The notes below the pieces were generated by a model. That model did no database searches. It saw nothing but the letters and a program-made list of their open reading frames with translations, and was not told where the DNA came from. From positions 1 to 64,000 of the forward strand of contig CAMWXD010000013.1 in assembly GCA_947178105.1 (NCBI GenBank): a stretch of DNA of 64,000 nt. Direction: 5' to 3'. Below, in pieces: positions 15,521 to 23,711 of the stretch (position 1 is the stretch's first letter; each line of letters opens with the position of its first letter). The translations under genes and the position numbers were made by a program. The stretch is from an uncultured Eubacterium sp. (GTDB lineage Bacteria; Bacillota; Clostridia; Lachnospirales; Lachnospiraceae).

Positions 15521-16417
15521 CTATTTGTGTCCTGCTCCTAAAACGGGATCATCGGTACGGTTCTTTGCCCGAAACTCCGTCGGGGTGACCCCATAGGCTT
15601 TCTTGAACATGCGGGCAAAGGACATCTGGTTTTCATAGCCGACCCTGGCAGCGACTTCCTGTATCGGAAGCCCTGTCCCGGACAGAAGCAGGCAGCTTTT
15701 ATTCAGCCGGTACTGCCTGATGTATTCCTGCGGCGACGCGCCTACCTTCCTGTGGAAAACAGTTGCAAAATAAGAACGGTTAAAGCCAATAAAGTTCACC
15801 ACATCGCTGACATTGATCGTCGCATAGTTATAATGGATAAAATCGACTGCCCGGCTCACATAGACGTCTTCAGAATATGCGTGAGCCCTGCCACGGTTCG
15901 GACACACAGATTCTGTTGCATCCAATGCCAATGCTACAAATTCCAGAAGTATCCCCCTGCGGCGCAAGTCGCTGGTACGGTTCATCTCCGGGTACTGGTG
16001 CATCCGGCTGACCAGCTCATAGAACCTTTCTGCCGGCACATCGCTGTCCAGGCAGTAAATCCCGTCCACAAACCCGATCTCTTCCGATAGCCGCTTTGCA
16101 TCCGCGCCGCAGTAGGTCACCCAGCAATAGTCCCACGGATCCTTTGCATCCGCTATATACTGGTATCTCCCATTATGCTTGAGCAGAAAAAACTGGCCTG
16201 CATGTGGATGGATCGTTTTCCCTCCAGCATAAAGCACGCCAGTCCCTGACCGGACAACATGAAGATGGTAACAGTCCCTGATATGTACGCCGCTGTCCTC
16301 TCCAGGGTCACATTTTTCCATCCCGCAGGCTACCAGGCATAGGTCTCCCGGCTGGTCATGGTCATATTCCAGGCAGCGGTAATGGTTGTTGCGTTTTGCA
16401 GTATCCTGATACCTCAT
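15521..16417 (-). CDS. AraC family transcriptional regulator of the galactoside unit
   Basis: A 298-residue protein. Residues 20-150 form a cupin-type sugar-sensing domain (HLHVVRSGTGVLYAGGKTIH), and residues 190-290 carry the two helix-turn-helix motifs: INVSDVVNFIGFNRSYFATV and LPIQEVAARVGYENQMSFAR, followed by MFKKAYGVTPTEFR. It probably activates the GH27 gene just downstream in response to an alpha-galactoside. The ribosome site AGGGGAGGTAAG lies inside one arm of an 18-bp inverted repeat at 16425-16478, which also surrounds its own -10 box. Confidence 0.9.
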   Translation of the reverse strand: MRYQDTAKRNNHYRCLEYDHDQPGDLCLVACGMEKCDPGEDSGVHIRDCYHLHVVRSGTGVLYAGGKTIHPHAGQFFLLKHNGRYQYIADAKDPWDYCWVTYCGADAKRLSEEIGFVDGIYCLDSDVPAERFYELVSRMHQYPEMNRTSDLRRRGILLEFVALALDATESVCPNRGRAHAYSEDVYVSRAVDFIHYNYATINVSDVVNFIGFNRSYFATVFHRKVGASPQEYIRQYRLNKSCLLLSGTGLPIQEVAARVGYENQMSFARMFKKAYGVTPTEFRAKNRTDDPVLGAGHK

Positions 16418-16424
16418 ACATCTT

Positions 16425-16478
16425 ACCTCCCCTTTTGCCTGTCTGCATTATAACACAAAAACAGGCAAAAGGGGAGGT
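16425..16478 (-). promoter_or_regulatory. Inverted repeat enclosing the -10 box and ribosome site of the AraC gene
   Basis: Arms 16425-16442 and 16461-16478 are exact 18-bp reverse complements. The loop holds TATAAT (minus strand 16452-16447) without a good -35, as expected for an activator-dependent promoter. The downstream arm contains the GGGGAGG ribosome site. A transcript from the local promoter would start at about 16440 and lack the other arm, while readthrough RNA would bury the ribosome site. Confidence 0.6.
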
Positions 16479-16525
16479 TAAATTTACCGGCTGTATTTAC
16501 ATTTATTATACATCTACTCTTCTAT

Positions 16526-17911
16526 CTATTCTTCTGCAAGTATCTCGTTCATCTGGTTTGCGACGTTGGTACATACGTCCGTCATTGTTTCAGGATTTTT
16601 CCATGCCGGAACCAAATCGGTCGTAAACATGCCTTCCCAACGGGTCGTATAGCGGGAATATGGATGCTGTATCAGCGTCCCGTTTTCTTCTACCTCTAAA
16701 AACGGTTTCAAGTCCATCCCCTCAAAAGCACTTGTAAATGCATCTGAGCATCCTTTATAAGCTGACATCGTTACGCCCAGCTCAGCCTGGCGTGTCTGTC
16801 CCTCCTCGGAGCAGAAAGCGGAAACCAGATCATACGCTGCCTTCGGATCGGCTGTATTTTTAGAAACCGCCCAGCCAAGCCCATTGTACAGCGATACGCG
16901 CTCGCCTTCGTCACAGGAGCCATTGCCATTCGCATCGTAATATGGTATCTGCGCCCAGGCATAATCCGATGCATTTGCCGCTGTATAAAAGGTATTGACC
17001 ATCCAGGAGCCCTGGAGCATCATGCCGACCAGCCCGCTTTGGAACAACAGGTCAGGATCTGTCGTAGACATCGTATCCTGATCCGGCATGGACGGGAAAA
17101 GCTCGTCGGCAAGCCATTTCATTGCTTTCAGTGTATTCTCATTGTCCATTCCCGAAGTCTTTTTGTCCTCGCTGATCAGCTCACCGCCAAATCCATAGAT
17201 CAGGTTGTACCATCCGTCCTGTCCGTCATTCGTGTTCATAGCCGTACCGTAAATCCCGTCTGCCGCGCCTTTTTCTGCAATCGTGGCAGCCGCAGCCGCA
17301 TAATCGTCCCAAGTCCACGCATCCGTAGGGTACGATACGTCGTACTTATCAAAAATTGCTTTGTTATACAAAAGCGCAATCGTATCATGGTCTTTTGGCA
17401 GCGCATACTGAGAGCCGTCCTTACTGTAAATGTCCACAATGCCCTCATAGTAATTGGACAGGTCAATGGCCTCGTCAGCGGCAATATACGTATCCATATT
17501 TAACAGCATATCGGCGGACATATATTTTTCAGCCTCGTTAATATGCATCCAAAACACATCCGGCATTTCCCCGCCGGAAGCGCCTGCCTCTAACAGTGTC
17601 CAATATTCATTCCACGTAATGACATTGATCCTGACCTTGACCCCGGAAGCCTCCGTCCACTCATCGGCAATCTTTTGCAGCCCGTCCAACTGGTTGTTGT
17701 CCCATATATTTACGGTCAGTTCCTTTGCCGTATAGCCGCTGCCTTCGGATCCGGCATCAGCCCCAGCATCGCCTGCGTCATTTTCCGCGCCGCTTTCTGT
17801 CTGGCCGCCCGCATCAGGTGCCGTACCGGAAGTATCGTTCCCGCCGCAGGCTGTCATAGAAACCATCAGCGTCAGGCTGGTTAATAAAGCTGTTATTTTT
17901 TTTCGTTTCAT
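16526..17911 (-). CDS. ABC transporter sugar-binding lipoprotein (family 1 extracellular solute-binding protein)
   Basis: A 461-residue protein with a lipoprotein signal (MKRKKITALLTSLTLMVSM, then TACGG lipobox). An acidic Gly/Ala/Asp-rich linker (residues 22-62) precedes a typical carbohydrate-binding fold (LTVNIWDNNQLDGLQKIADE, PDVFWMHINEAEKYM, GLVGMMLQGSWM). It would deliver an oligosaccharide to a membrane importer. No permease or ATPase genes are adjacent on either side, so it must share components encoded elsewhere. Linkage to the AraC and GH27 genes suggests an alpha-galactoside. GGAGG precedes the ATG, and a TATAAT-like box lies about 60 bp upstream. Confidence 0.9.
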   Translation of the reverse strand: MKRKKITALLTSLTLMVSMTACGGNDTSGTAPDAGGQTESGAENDAGDAGADAGSEGSGYTAKELTVNIWDNNQLDGLQKIADEWTEASGVKVRINVITWNEYWTLLEAGASGGEMPDVFWMHINEAEKYMSADMLLNMDTYIAADEAIDLSNYYEGIVDIYSKDGSQYALPKDHDTIALLYNKAIFDKYDVSYPTDAWTWDDYAAAAATIAEKGAADGIYGTAMNTNDGQDGWYNLIYGFGGELISEDKKTSGMDNENTLKAMKWLADELFPSMPDQDTMSTTDPDLLFQSGLVGMMLQGSWMVNTFYTAANASDYAWAQIPYYDANGNGSCDEGERVSLYNGLGWAVSKNTADPKAAYDLVSAFCSEEGQTRQAELGVTMSAYKGCSDAFTSAFEGMDLKPFLEVEENGTLIQHPYSRYTTRWEGMFTTDLVPAWKNPETMTDVCTNVANQMNEILAEE

Positions 17912-18049
17912 AAAAGTATCCTCCCTATCCTTCTTACTTGTTTTTATTTTCTAATAAGATTATAGCATCTGAAAAAAAATAACATATAGCAGCCCGTTTG
18001 CTGAATATAGTAAAATGTTAGAACGTATAAAAGTATAAAAGGAAACCCG

Positions 18050-19699
18050 CTAAAAACGCCTCATAAGCTTCGCCATACGCCGCCCGCCCGGAAACTGCAT
18101 CATCTCCTCCGGCGTCATTGCCCGCAGTGTCAGGAGCAGGATCATATAGACAACCACGCCGCATAAAAATGCCACTGGCACAGTCACATATTTCCAGGCA
18201 ACTGCCTGGCTGAGTGCCACCTCGATAATCCAGCACATCGACGCCATAATCGACGCGCACACGCCCGGCAGCACAAAGGTTTTCATAAATTCCGGCGCCC
18301 AATACCCGCTCCGGTAAAGCGCCACCTGGTTCAGCACTGTCACACACACGCCGAATACTGCCATCGAAGCGACCACCGCATAAATATGAATGCCTGTAAA
18401 TTTTAACAAAACGATCAGCACGATCACCTGCAATACAAGAGAAATCCCGCTGTTGATAACCGGGGCGCGCAGCTTGCCGACCCCCTGCAAAATGCTTGCC
18501 GTAACGGTGGCAAGCGAATAAAAAATAACGATCGAGCCGCCGGACAATAACAGTCCAGACGCCAAAGGCTGCGTATCCTGAAACAGAAATTCCATTAAAG
18601 GCGCTGACAGCAGCATTAACAAAAACGCTGCCGGGAAGGCAATCAGCATCGAAAAACGGATTGCCAGCTCTGTCTTGATAACGACCTCCTCCTGCCTTTT
18701 CTTTACAAAAGAAGCGGTAATGCTTGGGATGCAGGCGGCTCCGATCGCTGCCGCGATTGCCACCGGCAGGTTCAGCATCGTACGGAATTTCCCGGAAAAT
18801 ACGCCCCACCAAAGCGCCACCTGCTCTGCATCCGCCACACCCTTCATCATATGCTTAAAGATGCCCTGCTCGATCACAATATTCAAATTAAAAAGCGCAG
18901 AAGCCGCCAAAAACGGAAGCACCGTAAATACCATCCGGCGGAACAAAACCTCATAAGGCACCCGTTTGGCGTGTTCCCTGCGCATTTTTTTACGCCAGAT
19001 ACGGACAAACCCTTTATATAACACATACAAAAACAGCAGGGAAAACGCGGCGCCCACCGTCGTTCCAACAGACGCGCCCGCAGCGCCGTACGCCGCATGG
19101 TAGCCTTCTTCATTTGCGAGCACCCTGCCGATCTCCCCGCCCTTAGACGCCAGAAAATAAGCTGCCAGCACACTGACAAACGCGTTGACAAGCTGCTCTA
19201 ATACCTGGGATACCGCGCTCGGGTACATATTTTCCATCCCCTGGAAAAATCCGCGCAGCACGCCTAAAAATGCGGTAATAAACAGTGTCGGCGCCAGCAC
19301 CCGCAGCGCATACAGGCTCAGCGGCGTCTCAAACACCGTCGCAGTAATAAACCGCGCGCCGAAAAAGATCACCGCACACGCCGCAGCGCCCACAAACAAT
19401 GCAAATAAAAACGCGCACTTTAATACGCGGTAAGCATTCCTGGACTCTCCCTTTGTCCGGTAATCTGCCACCAGCCTGGAAACAGCCATCGGAAGGCTGT
19501 AAGACGACAGCAGCAGAAAAATATTATAAATGTCAAACGCACATCCATAATAGTTATTCCCCAGATCCCCGATAATGTTCGTCAGGGGGATCCGGTAAAT
19601 CAGCCCGATCACCCTGCCAAGGATCGCCGCAGCGGCAAGCACGCCGCCCTGTAATAGAAAATCCTGATTTTTATTTCTGTTTTTGTTCCTGTTTGCCAT
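18050..19699 (-). CDS. Polysaccharide/lipid flippase of the MOP superfamily (SpoVB/MurJ-like)
   Basis: A 549-residue protein with about 14 membrane helices. It begins with a Asn/Lys/Arg-rich tail, then FLLQGGVLAAAAILGRVIGL and YRIPLTNIIGDLGNNYYG, the family signature of YtgP/SpoVB-type proteins. These flip lipid-linked wall precursors across the membrane; SpoVB acts in spore cortex formation. Which of the roles applies cannot be told from sequence. The ribosome site is GAAGGT. The DUF3048 gene upstream is 15 bp away, so the two form an operon. Between its stop and the next gene (17912-18049) I see only a weak -10-like box. Confidence 0.88.
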   Translation of the reverse strand: MANRNKNRNKNQDFLLQGGVLAAAAILGRVIGLIYRIPLTNIIGDLGNNYYGCAFDIYNIFLLLSSYSLPMAVSRLVADYRTKGESRNAYRVLKCAFLFALFVGAAACAVIFFGARFITATVFETPLSLYALRVLAPTLFITAFLGVLRGFFQGMENMYPSAVSQVLEQLVNAFVSVLAAYFLASKGGEIGRVLANEEGYHAAYGAAGASVGTTVGAAFSLLFLYVLYKGFVRIWRKKMRREHAKRVPYEVLFRRMVFTVLPFLAASALFNLNIVIEQGIFKHMMKGVADAEQVALWWGVFSGKFRTMLNLPVAIAAAIGAACIPSITASFVKKRQEEVVIKTELAIRFSMLIAFPAAFLLMLLSAPLMEFLFQDTQPLASGLLLSGGSIVIFYSLATVTASILQGVGKLRAPVINSGISLVLQVIVLIVLLKFTGIHIYAVVASMAVFGVCVTVLNQVALYRSGYWAPEFMKTFVLPGVCASIMASMCWIIEVALSQAVAWKYVTVPVAFLCGVVVYMILLLTLRAMTPEEMMQFPGGRRMAKLMRRF

Positions 19700-19714
19700 A
19701 TGACCTTCACTATC

Positions 19715-20905
19715 CTACTGCATCTGCTCAGCGTCTGCATAAATATGCACTCTGTCCAGATGCGAATTATCAGTAATGCAGACCCACGTCTTGCCCGGAT
19801 TCAACAGGATTTCCTTTCCTTCACTGTCAAAATAGGTTGTAGGGGCAAACTGCTCCTCACGCTTCCATGTAAGCTGGGTTGCCTTTCCGCCCGTAATATA
19901 CCACCCGGTACCTTCGCCGGTAACCTCGATCTCCAGATATCCCTTGTCGTCCAGCGTACGTACGCTGGAGTTTTGGATCAGAATATTTTTCACCGCAAGC
20001 TGGCTGGAATCATTGCCGTCGATCTGGCGTGCGCCATACTGATAACGATAGTATAAGCCATCCTCTGGATTATATTCAAAATATGGCTTGTTAATCAAAT
20101 ATCCCGGCTGGACGATCACCGCATCCTGGCAGTTTTTCCCGTTCAGTACGACCGGCTCTTCTTCCGGTGCGAACTGAAAATGCCCTTTAAAGCCCTTTTG
20201 ATATTTCGTCTCATACTGCTTGAGCCCAATGCCTGCCTCCAGCCCTTTTCCGGTCGCATAGGCATTGTGCGGCGCCTTTTTTGCCGTATCACGGTAAATC
20301 ACCGCTTTGTCAACCTCATATTCCAGGCCGTTTAAATCATCGATCTGGCCGCTCTCCAAAAAACCCTGTGCATAGGAAGCCTGCCCATAATGCAGATAAA
20401 TCGCATCAAACCCCATCGAATAATACGCATAATACAGGCGGCTGCTTCGAACAGAGCCTAATTTTTCAAGCTCCTTATAATTTTCAAAAATTCCCATCAG
20501 CCGTGTCAGCCCGCCTTCCACCGGAGCTTCGAAGATCACCTGCGCCTGCCCGATGCCGTACTGCGGCAGCGCAGAATCCGTATTCCCGATCATACAGGAG
20601 ACCGGACGCTGCTTTGCGAGCTTTTTATCGATCCATTCCCCGGTCAAGTAACTGCGCGCTTCCCCGGCGTGTATATCCTCTGCCACCGTCTCTTCATCCG
20701 GCAGTGTTTCTTCGGCAACTGTCTGCTCAGGCGCTTCCTCCTCTTCGATTACTGTCTGCGGTTCCGCCAAAGGAGGCGCTTCCTCCTCTTTTTTTCCGCA
20801 CCCGCCGAACAGCAGCCCTGCACTGGCAGCCGTGAGCATACTGAGCATGAGTTTCTTTTTCCATTCCTTGTTCATGATGTCCTTTTTCATGATGTTCTTT
20901 TTCAT
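19715..20905 (-). CDS. DUF3048 (YerB-like) lipoprotein
   Basis: A 396-residue protein with a lipoprotein signal ending LLFGGCGKK, an acidic Glu/Pro/Thr-rich linker (residues 40-80), then the DUF3048 N-domain (LAKQRPVSCMIGNTDSALPQ, GLTRLMGIFENYKELEKLGS, VRSSRLYYA) and C-domain (GYLEIEVTGEGTGWYITGGK). The family is of unknown function and is anchored outside the membrane. The 5-prime end is three near-identical 15-bp repeats each beginning with ATG (residues 1-5, 6-10, 11-15), so three start codons are available in frame. The first has AAAGGTGA upstream. Confidence 0.88.
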   Translation of the reverse strand: MKKNIMKKDIMNKEWKKKLMLSMLTAASAGLLFGGCGKKEEEAPPLAEPQTVIEEEEAPEQTVAEETLPDEETVAEDIHAGEARSYLTGEWIDKKLAKQRPVSCMIGNTDSALPQYGIGQAQVIFEAPVEGGLTRLMGIFENYKELEKLGSVRSSRLYYAYYSMGFDAIYLHYGQASYAQGFLESGQIDDLNGLEYEVDKAVIYRDTAKKAPHNAYATGKGLEAGIGLKQYETKYQKGFKGHFQFAPEEEPVVLNGKNCQDAVIVQPGYLINKPYFEYNPEDGLYYRYQYGARQIDGNDSSQLAVKNILIQNSSVRTLDDKGYLEIEVTGEGTGWYITGGKATQLTWKREEQFAPTTYFDSEGKEILLNPGKTWVCITDNSHLDRVHIYADAEQMQ

Positions 20906-20957
20906 GATTCACCTTTCCGTATGAAATAATCTTGTCTGAATCTGGAGCGTATGTGAT

Positions 20958-21452
20958 TTAGCGCAAAATGCGCAGGTCTTCCAAAATCTCCCGCTGCACC
21001 CCTTCCATTGCAGCCGCCTCATCCTCCTCCATATGATCATATCCAAACAAATGCAGCATACTGTGCACGATCAAAAACGCAAACTCCCGCTCGTTGCTGT
21101 GCCCATAGCTTTCCGCCTGCTGCTTGACACGCTCGATATTCACAACGATATCTCCCAGTACAACCTCGCCCGTGTCCGGGTTAAAATTATCTGCGTCCGC
21201 CTCAAGATGTGAAAAATCCCCGGCTTTCTCATAGCGAATCATAGGAAACGACAGCACATCCGTAGGGCTGTCTATTTCCCGAAATTCCCGGTTTAACAGG
21301 CAGATCCCCTCATCGTCTGTCAGCAGCAGGTTGACCTCCGCCTCAAATGGGAATTTTTCATGCGCAGTCGTATAATGGATGACATCCTTTGCCGTTTTTT
21401 CATAATCAAACGGAAAGTCCACATTTACTTCCTCTTCTATGCTGATTGTCAT
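20958..21452 (-). CDS. ybeY: Endoribonuclease YbeY (16S rRNA maturation)
   Basis: A 164-residue protein with the zinc-binding signature HSMLHLFGYDHMEEDEA near the C-terminus and the central LNREFREIDSPTDVLSFP. YbeY trims the 3-prime end of 16S rRNA and takes part in ribosome quality control. It is in the conserved yqfC-yqfD-phoH-(pgpH)-ybeY order. Its ribosome site AAGGAGGAGG belongs to a duplicated segment of the upstream gene, and its ATG overlaps the stop of a 19-codon ORF. Confidence 0.95.
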   Translation of the reverse strand: MTISIEEEVNVDFPFDYEKTAKDVIHYTTAHEKFPFEAEVNLLLTDDEGICLLNREFREIDSPTDVLSFPMIRYEKAGDFSHLEADADNFNPDTGEVVLGDIVVNIERVKQQAESYGHSNEREFAFLIVHSMLHLFGYDHMEEDEAAAMEGVQREILEDLRILR

Positions 21453-21508
21453 AAAGGCACCTCCTCCTTGGCTAAAAACTCCCGTATTTTCCTTGTGGCA
21501 GCCATCAT
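21449..21508 (-). CDS. 19-codon overlapping ORF between the PgpH-like gene and ybeY
   Basis: This frame starts at an ATG overlapping the TGA of the PgpH-like gene, has the strong ribosome site AAGGAGGAGGAA, and ends in a TGA overlapping the ybeY ATG. The product would be MMAATRKIREFLAKEEVPL, whose second half copies the PgpH-like C-terminus (KIREFLAKEEELL). It would carry ribosomes from one gene to the next. The overlaps are visible; use in the cell is inference. Confidence 0.45.
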   Translation of the reverse strand: MMAATRKIREFLAKEEVPL

Positions 21509-21546
21509 AAAAGTTCCTCCTCCTTGGCTAAAAACTCCCGTATTTT
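21449..21546. repeat. Direct repeat: duplicated 3-prime end of the PgpH-like gene
   Basis: Segments 21449-21490 and 21505-21546 match over 42 nt with three differences, and 31 nt are identical (21460-21490 versus 21516-21546). The unit carries the end of the reading frame plus a ribosome site, so the duplication created the small coupling ORF. Confidence 0.9.
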
Positions 21547-22695
21547 TAAAAACTGGTTCATCGTAAGCCCGCTGCTGTCGTAAATGCCGGACGAGGATTC
21601 GTCATTTAACGTCTGATAAATGACCATATCCCGGTTCCAGGAGCTTGACAGCGTCGTATGGTCGAGCAGTTCAAACTTCGTCACCAGTGTATCTGTAATA
21701 TGTACAATCGCAGATTCGATGGTAGATATTTTTTTATTCTGCCCTCCAAATTCACTTAAGATCAAAATAACGTCATTTGGAAAACAGTTATCCTGCGCAA
21801 TGCGCACGCCGCTCTCTACAAACGGCTCCCCGCCAAACTTGCCCAGACGGTAATAAAATCCGCTGACCGCCGCCAGCTTTGTATTTGCCTTGATCTTTGC
21901 GGCACAATGCGCTGCGATCCTGGATACGCGGATTGCATGGTTATAATCCCCCTGAGAATACCGCTTGATCTCGCGCACAAGATGAAAATTCGGGTCTACA
22001 ATCGTATCCAGGCTGATTTCTCCAAAATGCTCCAGCCGAAAATGCAGTACTTCGTACAAAAAATGCATTCCTGCCACCGTCAGCACGCTGCCTAACAGCG
22101 TAAATAACAGCAAAGAGGCCGTCGGAATCCCGTTTTCCAGATAGTAAAACAGCACCGGTACTGCCATATTTAAGGAAAATGCAGTGATCTCTGCATAAAT
22201 ACGGTGTTCCTTTTTCTCATACATGCCTGTCAGCATAATGCCAAGCAGCATCAGCATCAGGTAACATGCCATCGCTTCTACCGAAGTATTCCCATTAAGC
22301 GAGATATGGATATCAAAAAACAGGGAAATCGCAAACGCCTGCTCCCGGTTCAGCCCTGCCGCCAGCAAAAAAGCAATGCCAAGTACAGGCGCCGTATATG
22401 CCGGAAAAAAAGACAAGGGAACCATCAGTACAATGCCTGCCGTATAATACACGCAGATCCTGTCGTAATCCTCCGCAGAATCCGGCTGCTGTCCGCTGTG
22501 CAGCCTGCCGCTTTCCAGAAAAAAAATAAATGATGCAGCAAACAGCACGTCCACAAACAGTGCAGTAATTATCTCGCCGAGCGCCATCCGGTGCACTGCC
22601 CCGAAAAGCAGCCCGCCAAGCAGCGTAGCTGCACCGATATATACAAGCTTTATGACCCGTTTTGCAATAAATCTGTCTTCTGTCATGCCTTCCAT
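21505..22695 (-). CDS. PgpH/YqfF-like 7TM protein with degenerate HD domain
   Basis: A 396-residue protein with seven membrane helices (about 16-37, 43-62, 83-105, 107-121, 139-160, 170-188, 194-215) and a C-terminal region (230-396) at the syntenic position of PgpH, a c-di-AMP phosphodiesterase. The first His region survives (QGDYNHAIRVSRIAAHCAA for the usual PGTYxHSxxV). The metal-binding His-Asp of the YHDIGK motif is replaced (FYYRLGK), and the later His pair (HHG) is EFGG. The large extracellular 7TM-HDED domain is also absent. It is probably catalytically dead and may be a sensor or scaffold. The start is 22695, or 22686, where ATGA overlaps the phoH stop. Confidence 0.75.
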   Translation of the reverse strand: MEGMTEDRFIAKRVIKLVYIGAATLLGGLLFGAVHRMALGEIITALFVDVLFAASFIFFLESGRLHSGQQPDSAEDYDRICVYYTAGIVLMVPLSFFPAYTAPVLGIAFLLAAGLNREQAFAISLFFDIHISLNGNTSVEAMACYLMLMLLGIMLTGMYEKKEHRIYAEITAFSLNMAVPVLFYYLENGIPTASLLLFTLLGSVLTVAGMHFLYEVLHFRLEHFGEISLDTIVDPNFHLVREIKRYSQGDYNHAIRVSRIAAHCAAKIKANTKLAAVSGFYYRLGKFGGEPFVESGVRIAQDNCFPNDVILILSEFGGQNKKISTIESAIVHITDTLVTKFELLDHTTLSSSWNRDMVIYQTLNDESSSGIYDSSGLTMNQFLKIREFLAKEEELL

Positions 22696-23711
22696 TTCGC
22701 CACCTGTTTTTTGCGCTTTAGTTCATTTGCACGTTTTGGCCGAACTGGCTCAAGCTGCTTTTTTTCATATACTTCGTAAGCGTTTACGATTTTTTGTACA
22801 AGCGGGTGGCGCACAACATCCTTGCTGGAAAGCTCACAAATCCCGATCTCTTCGACGCCTTTTAACACCTCTAACGCCACATCCAGCCCTGATTTTGTAT
22901 CCGGCGGCAAATCTTTTTGCGTCGCATCCCCGGTGATTACGACCTTTGATCCAAACCCGATCCTTGTTAAAAACATCTTCATTTGAGCCGGAGTCGTATT
23001 CTGCGCTTCGTCCAGGATGATAAACGAATGATCCAGCGTACGCCCGCGCATATATGCAAGCGGGGCTACTTCGATCAGCCCTTTTTCCATGTTTTTCAGA
23101 AAGGTATCCGCACCCATAATCTGATGCAAAGCATCATACAGCGGGCGCAAATACGGATCTACCTTGCTCTGCAAGTCTCCCGGCAAAAATCCCAGCTTTT
23201 CCCCTGCTTCGATCGCCGGCCTTGTCAGGATAATGCGCCCGGTTTCTTCTCTTTTAAAGGATGCTACTGCCATCGCCATCGCAAGGTAGGTCTTTCCGGT
23301 TCCGGCAGGCCCCGTCCCGAATACGATCATACGCTCTTTGATCAGCTCCGCATACGTTTTCTGCCCAAGCGTCTTTGGCTTGATCGGCTTGCCGTTTACC
23401 GTATAGCCGATGCAGGCTTCCTCGATTTCAGCAAGCGTTGCCGTTTCCTGCTCCTTTACAAGTGCAATGGCATAGTCTACATTTTGCTCCGTAATCACAT
23501 TTCCCCGTCTGGATAGCTCCAAAAGCTGCGCAATCACCTGCCTGGCACACGAAATAGGTACCGGATTTCCTAAAATTTTAACCTGCTCATCCCTGCATAT
23601 TACTGTTACATTCAGGCTTCTTTCAATTTTTTTCATAAAAGCGTCAAATTGCCCGAAGATGTTTGTCATATGATCCGACGGCAGCTCCATACATATCTCA
23701 TTCAGACTCAT
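22683..23711 (-). CDS. phoH: PhoH family ATPase
   Basis: About 342 residues from MSLNEICMELPSDH. It has a short KH-like N-terminal part, the Walker A GPAGTGKTYLAMAMAV, and Walker B SFIILDEAQNTTPAQMK. PhoH proteins are nucleotide-dependent enzymes linked with RNA processing, and in Firmicutes they neighbour ybeY, as here. The start at 23711 overlaps the end of yqfD and has GAAGGG upstream. The length (about 320-350) is normal. Confidence 0.93.
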   Translation of the reverse strand: MSLNEICMELPSDHMTNIFGQFDAFMKKIERSLNVTVICRDEQVKILGNPVPISCARQVIAQLLELSRRGNVITEQNVDYAIALVKEQETATLAEIEEACIGYTVNGKPIKPKTLGQKTYAELIKERMIVFGTGPAGTGKTYLAMAMAVASFKREETGRIILTRPAIEAGEKLGFLPGDLQSKVDPYLRPLYDALHQIMGADTFLKNMEKGLIEVAPLAYMRGRTLDHSFIILDEAQNTTPAQMKMFLTRIGFGSKVVITGDATQKDLPPDTKSGLDVALEVLKGVEEIGICELSSKDVVRHPLVQKIVNAYEVYEKKQLEPVRPKRANELKRKKQVAKWKA

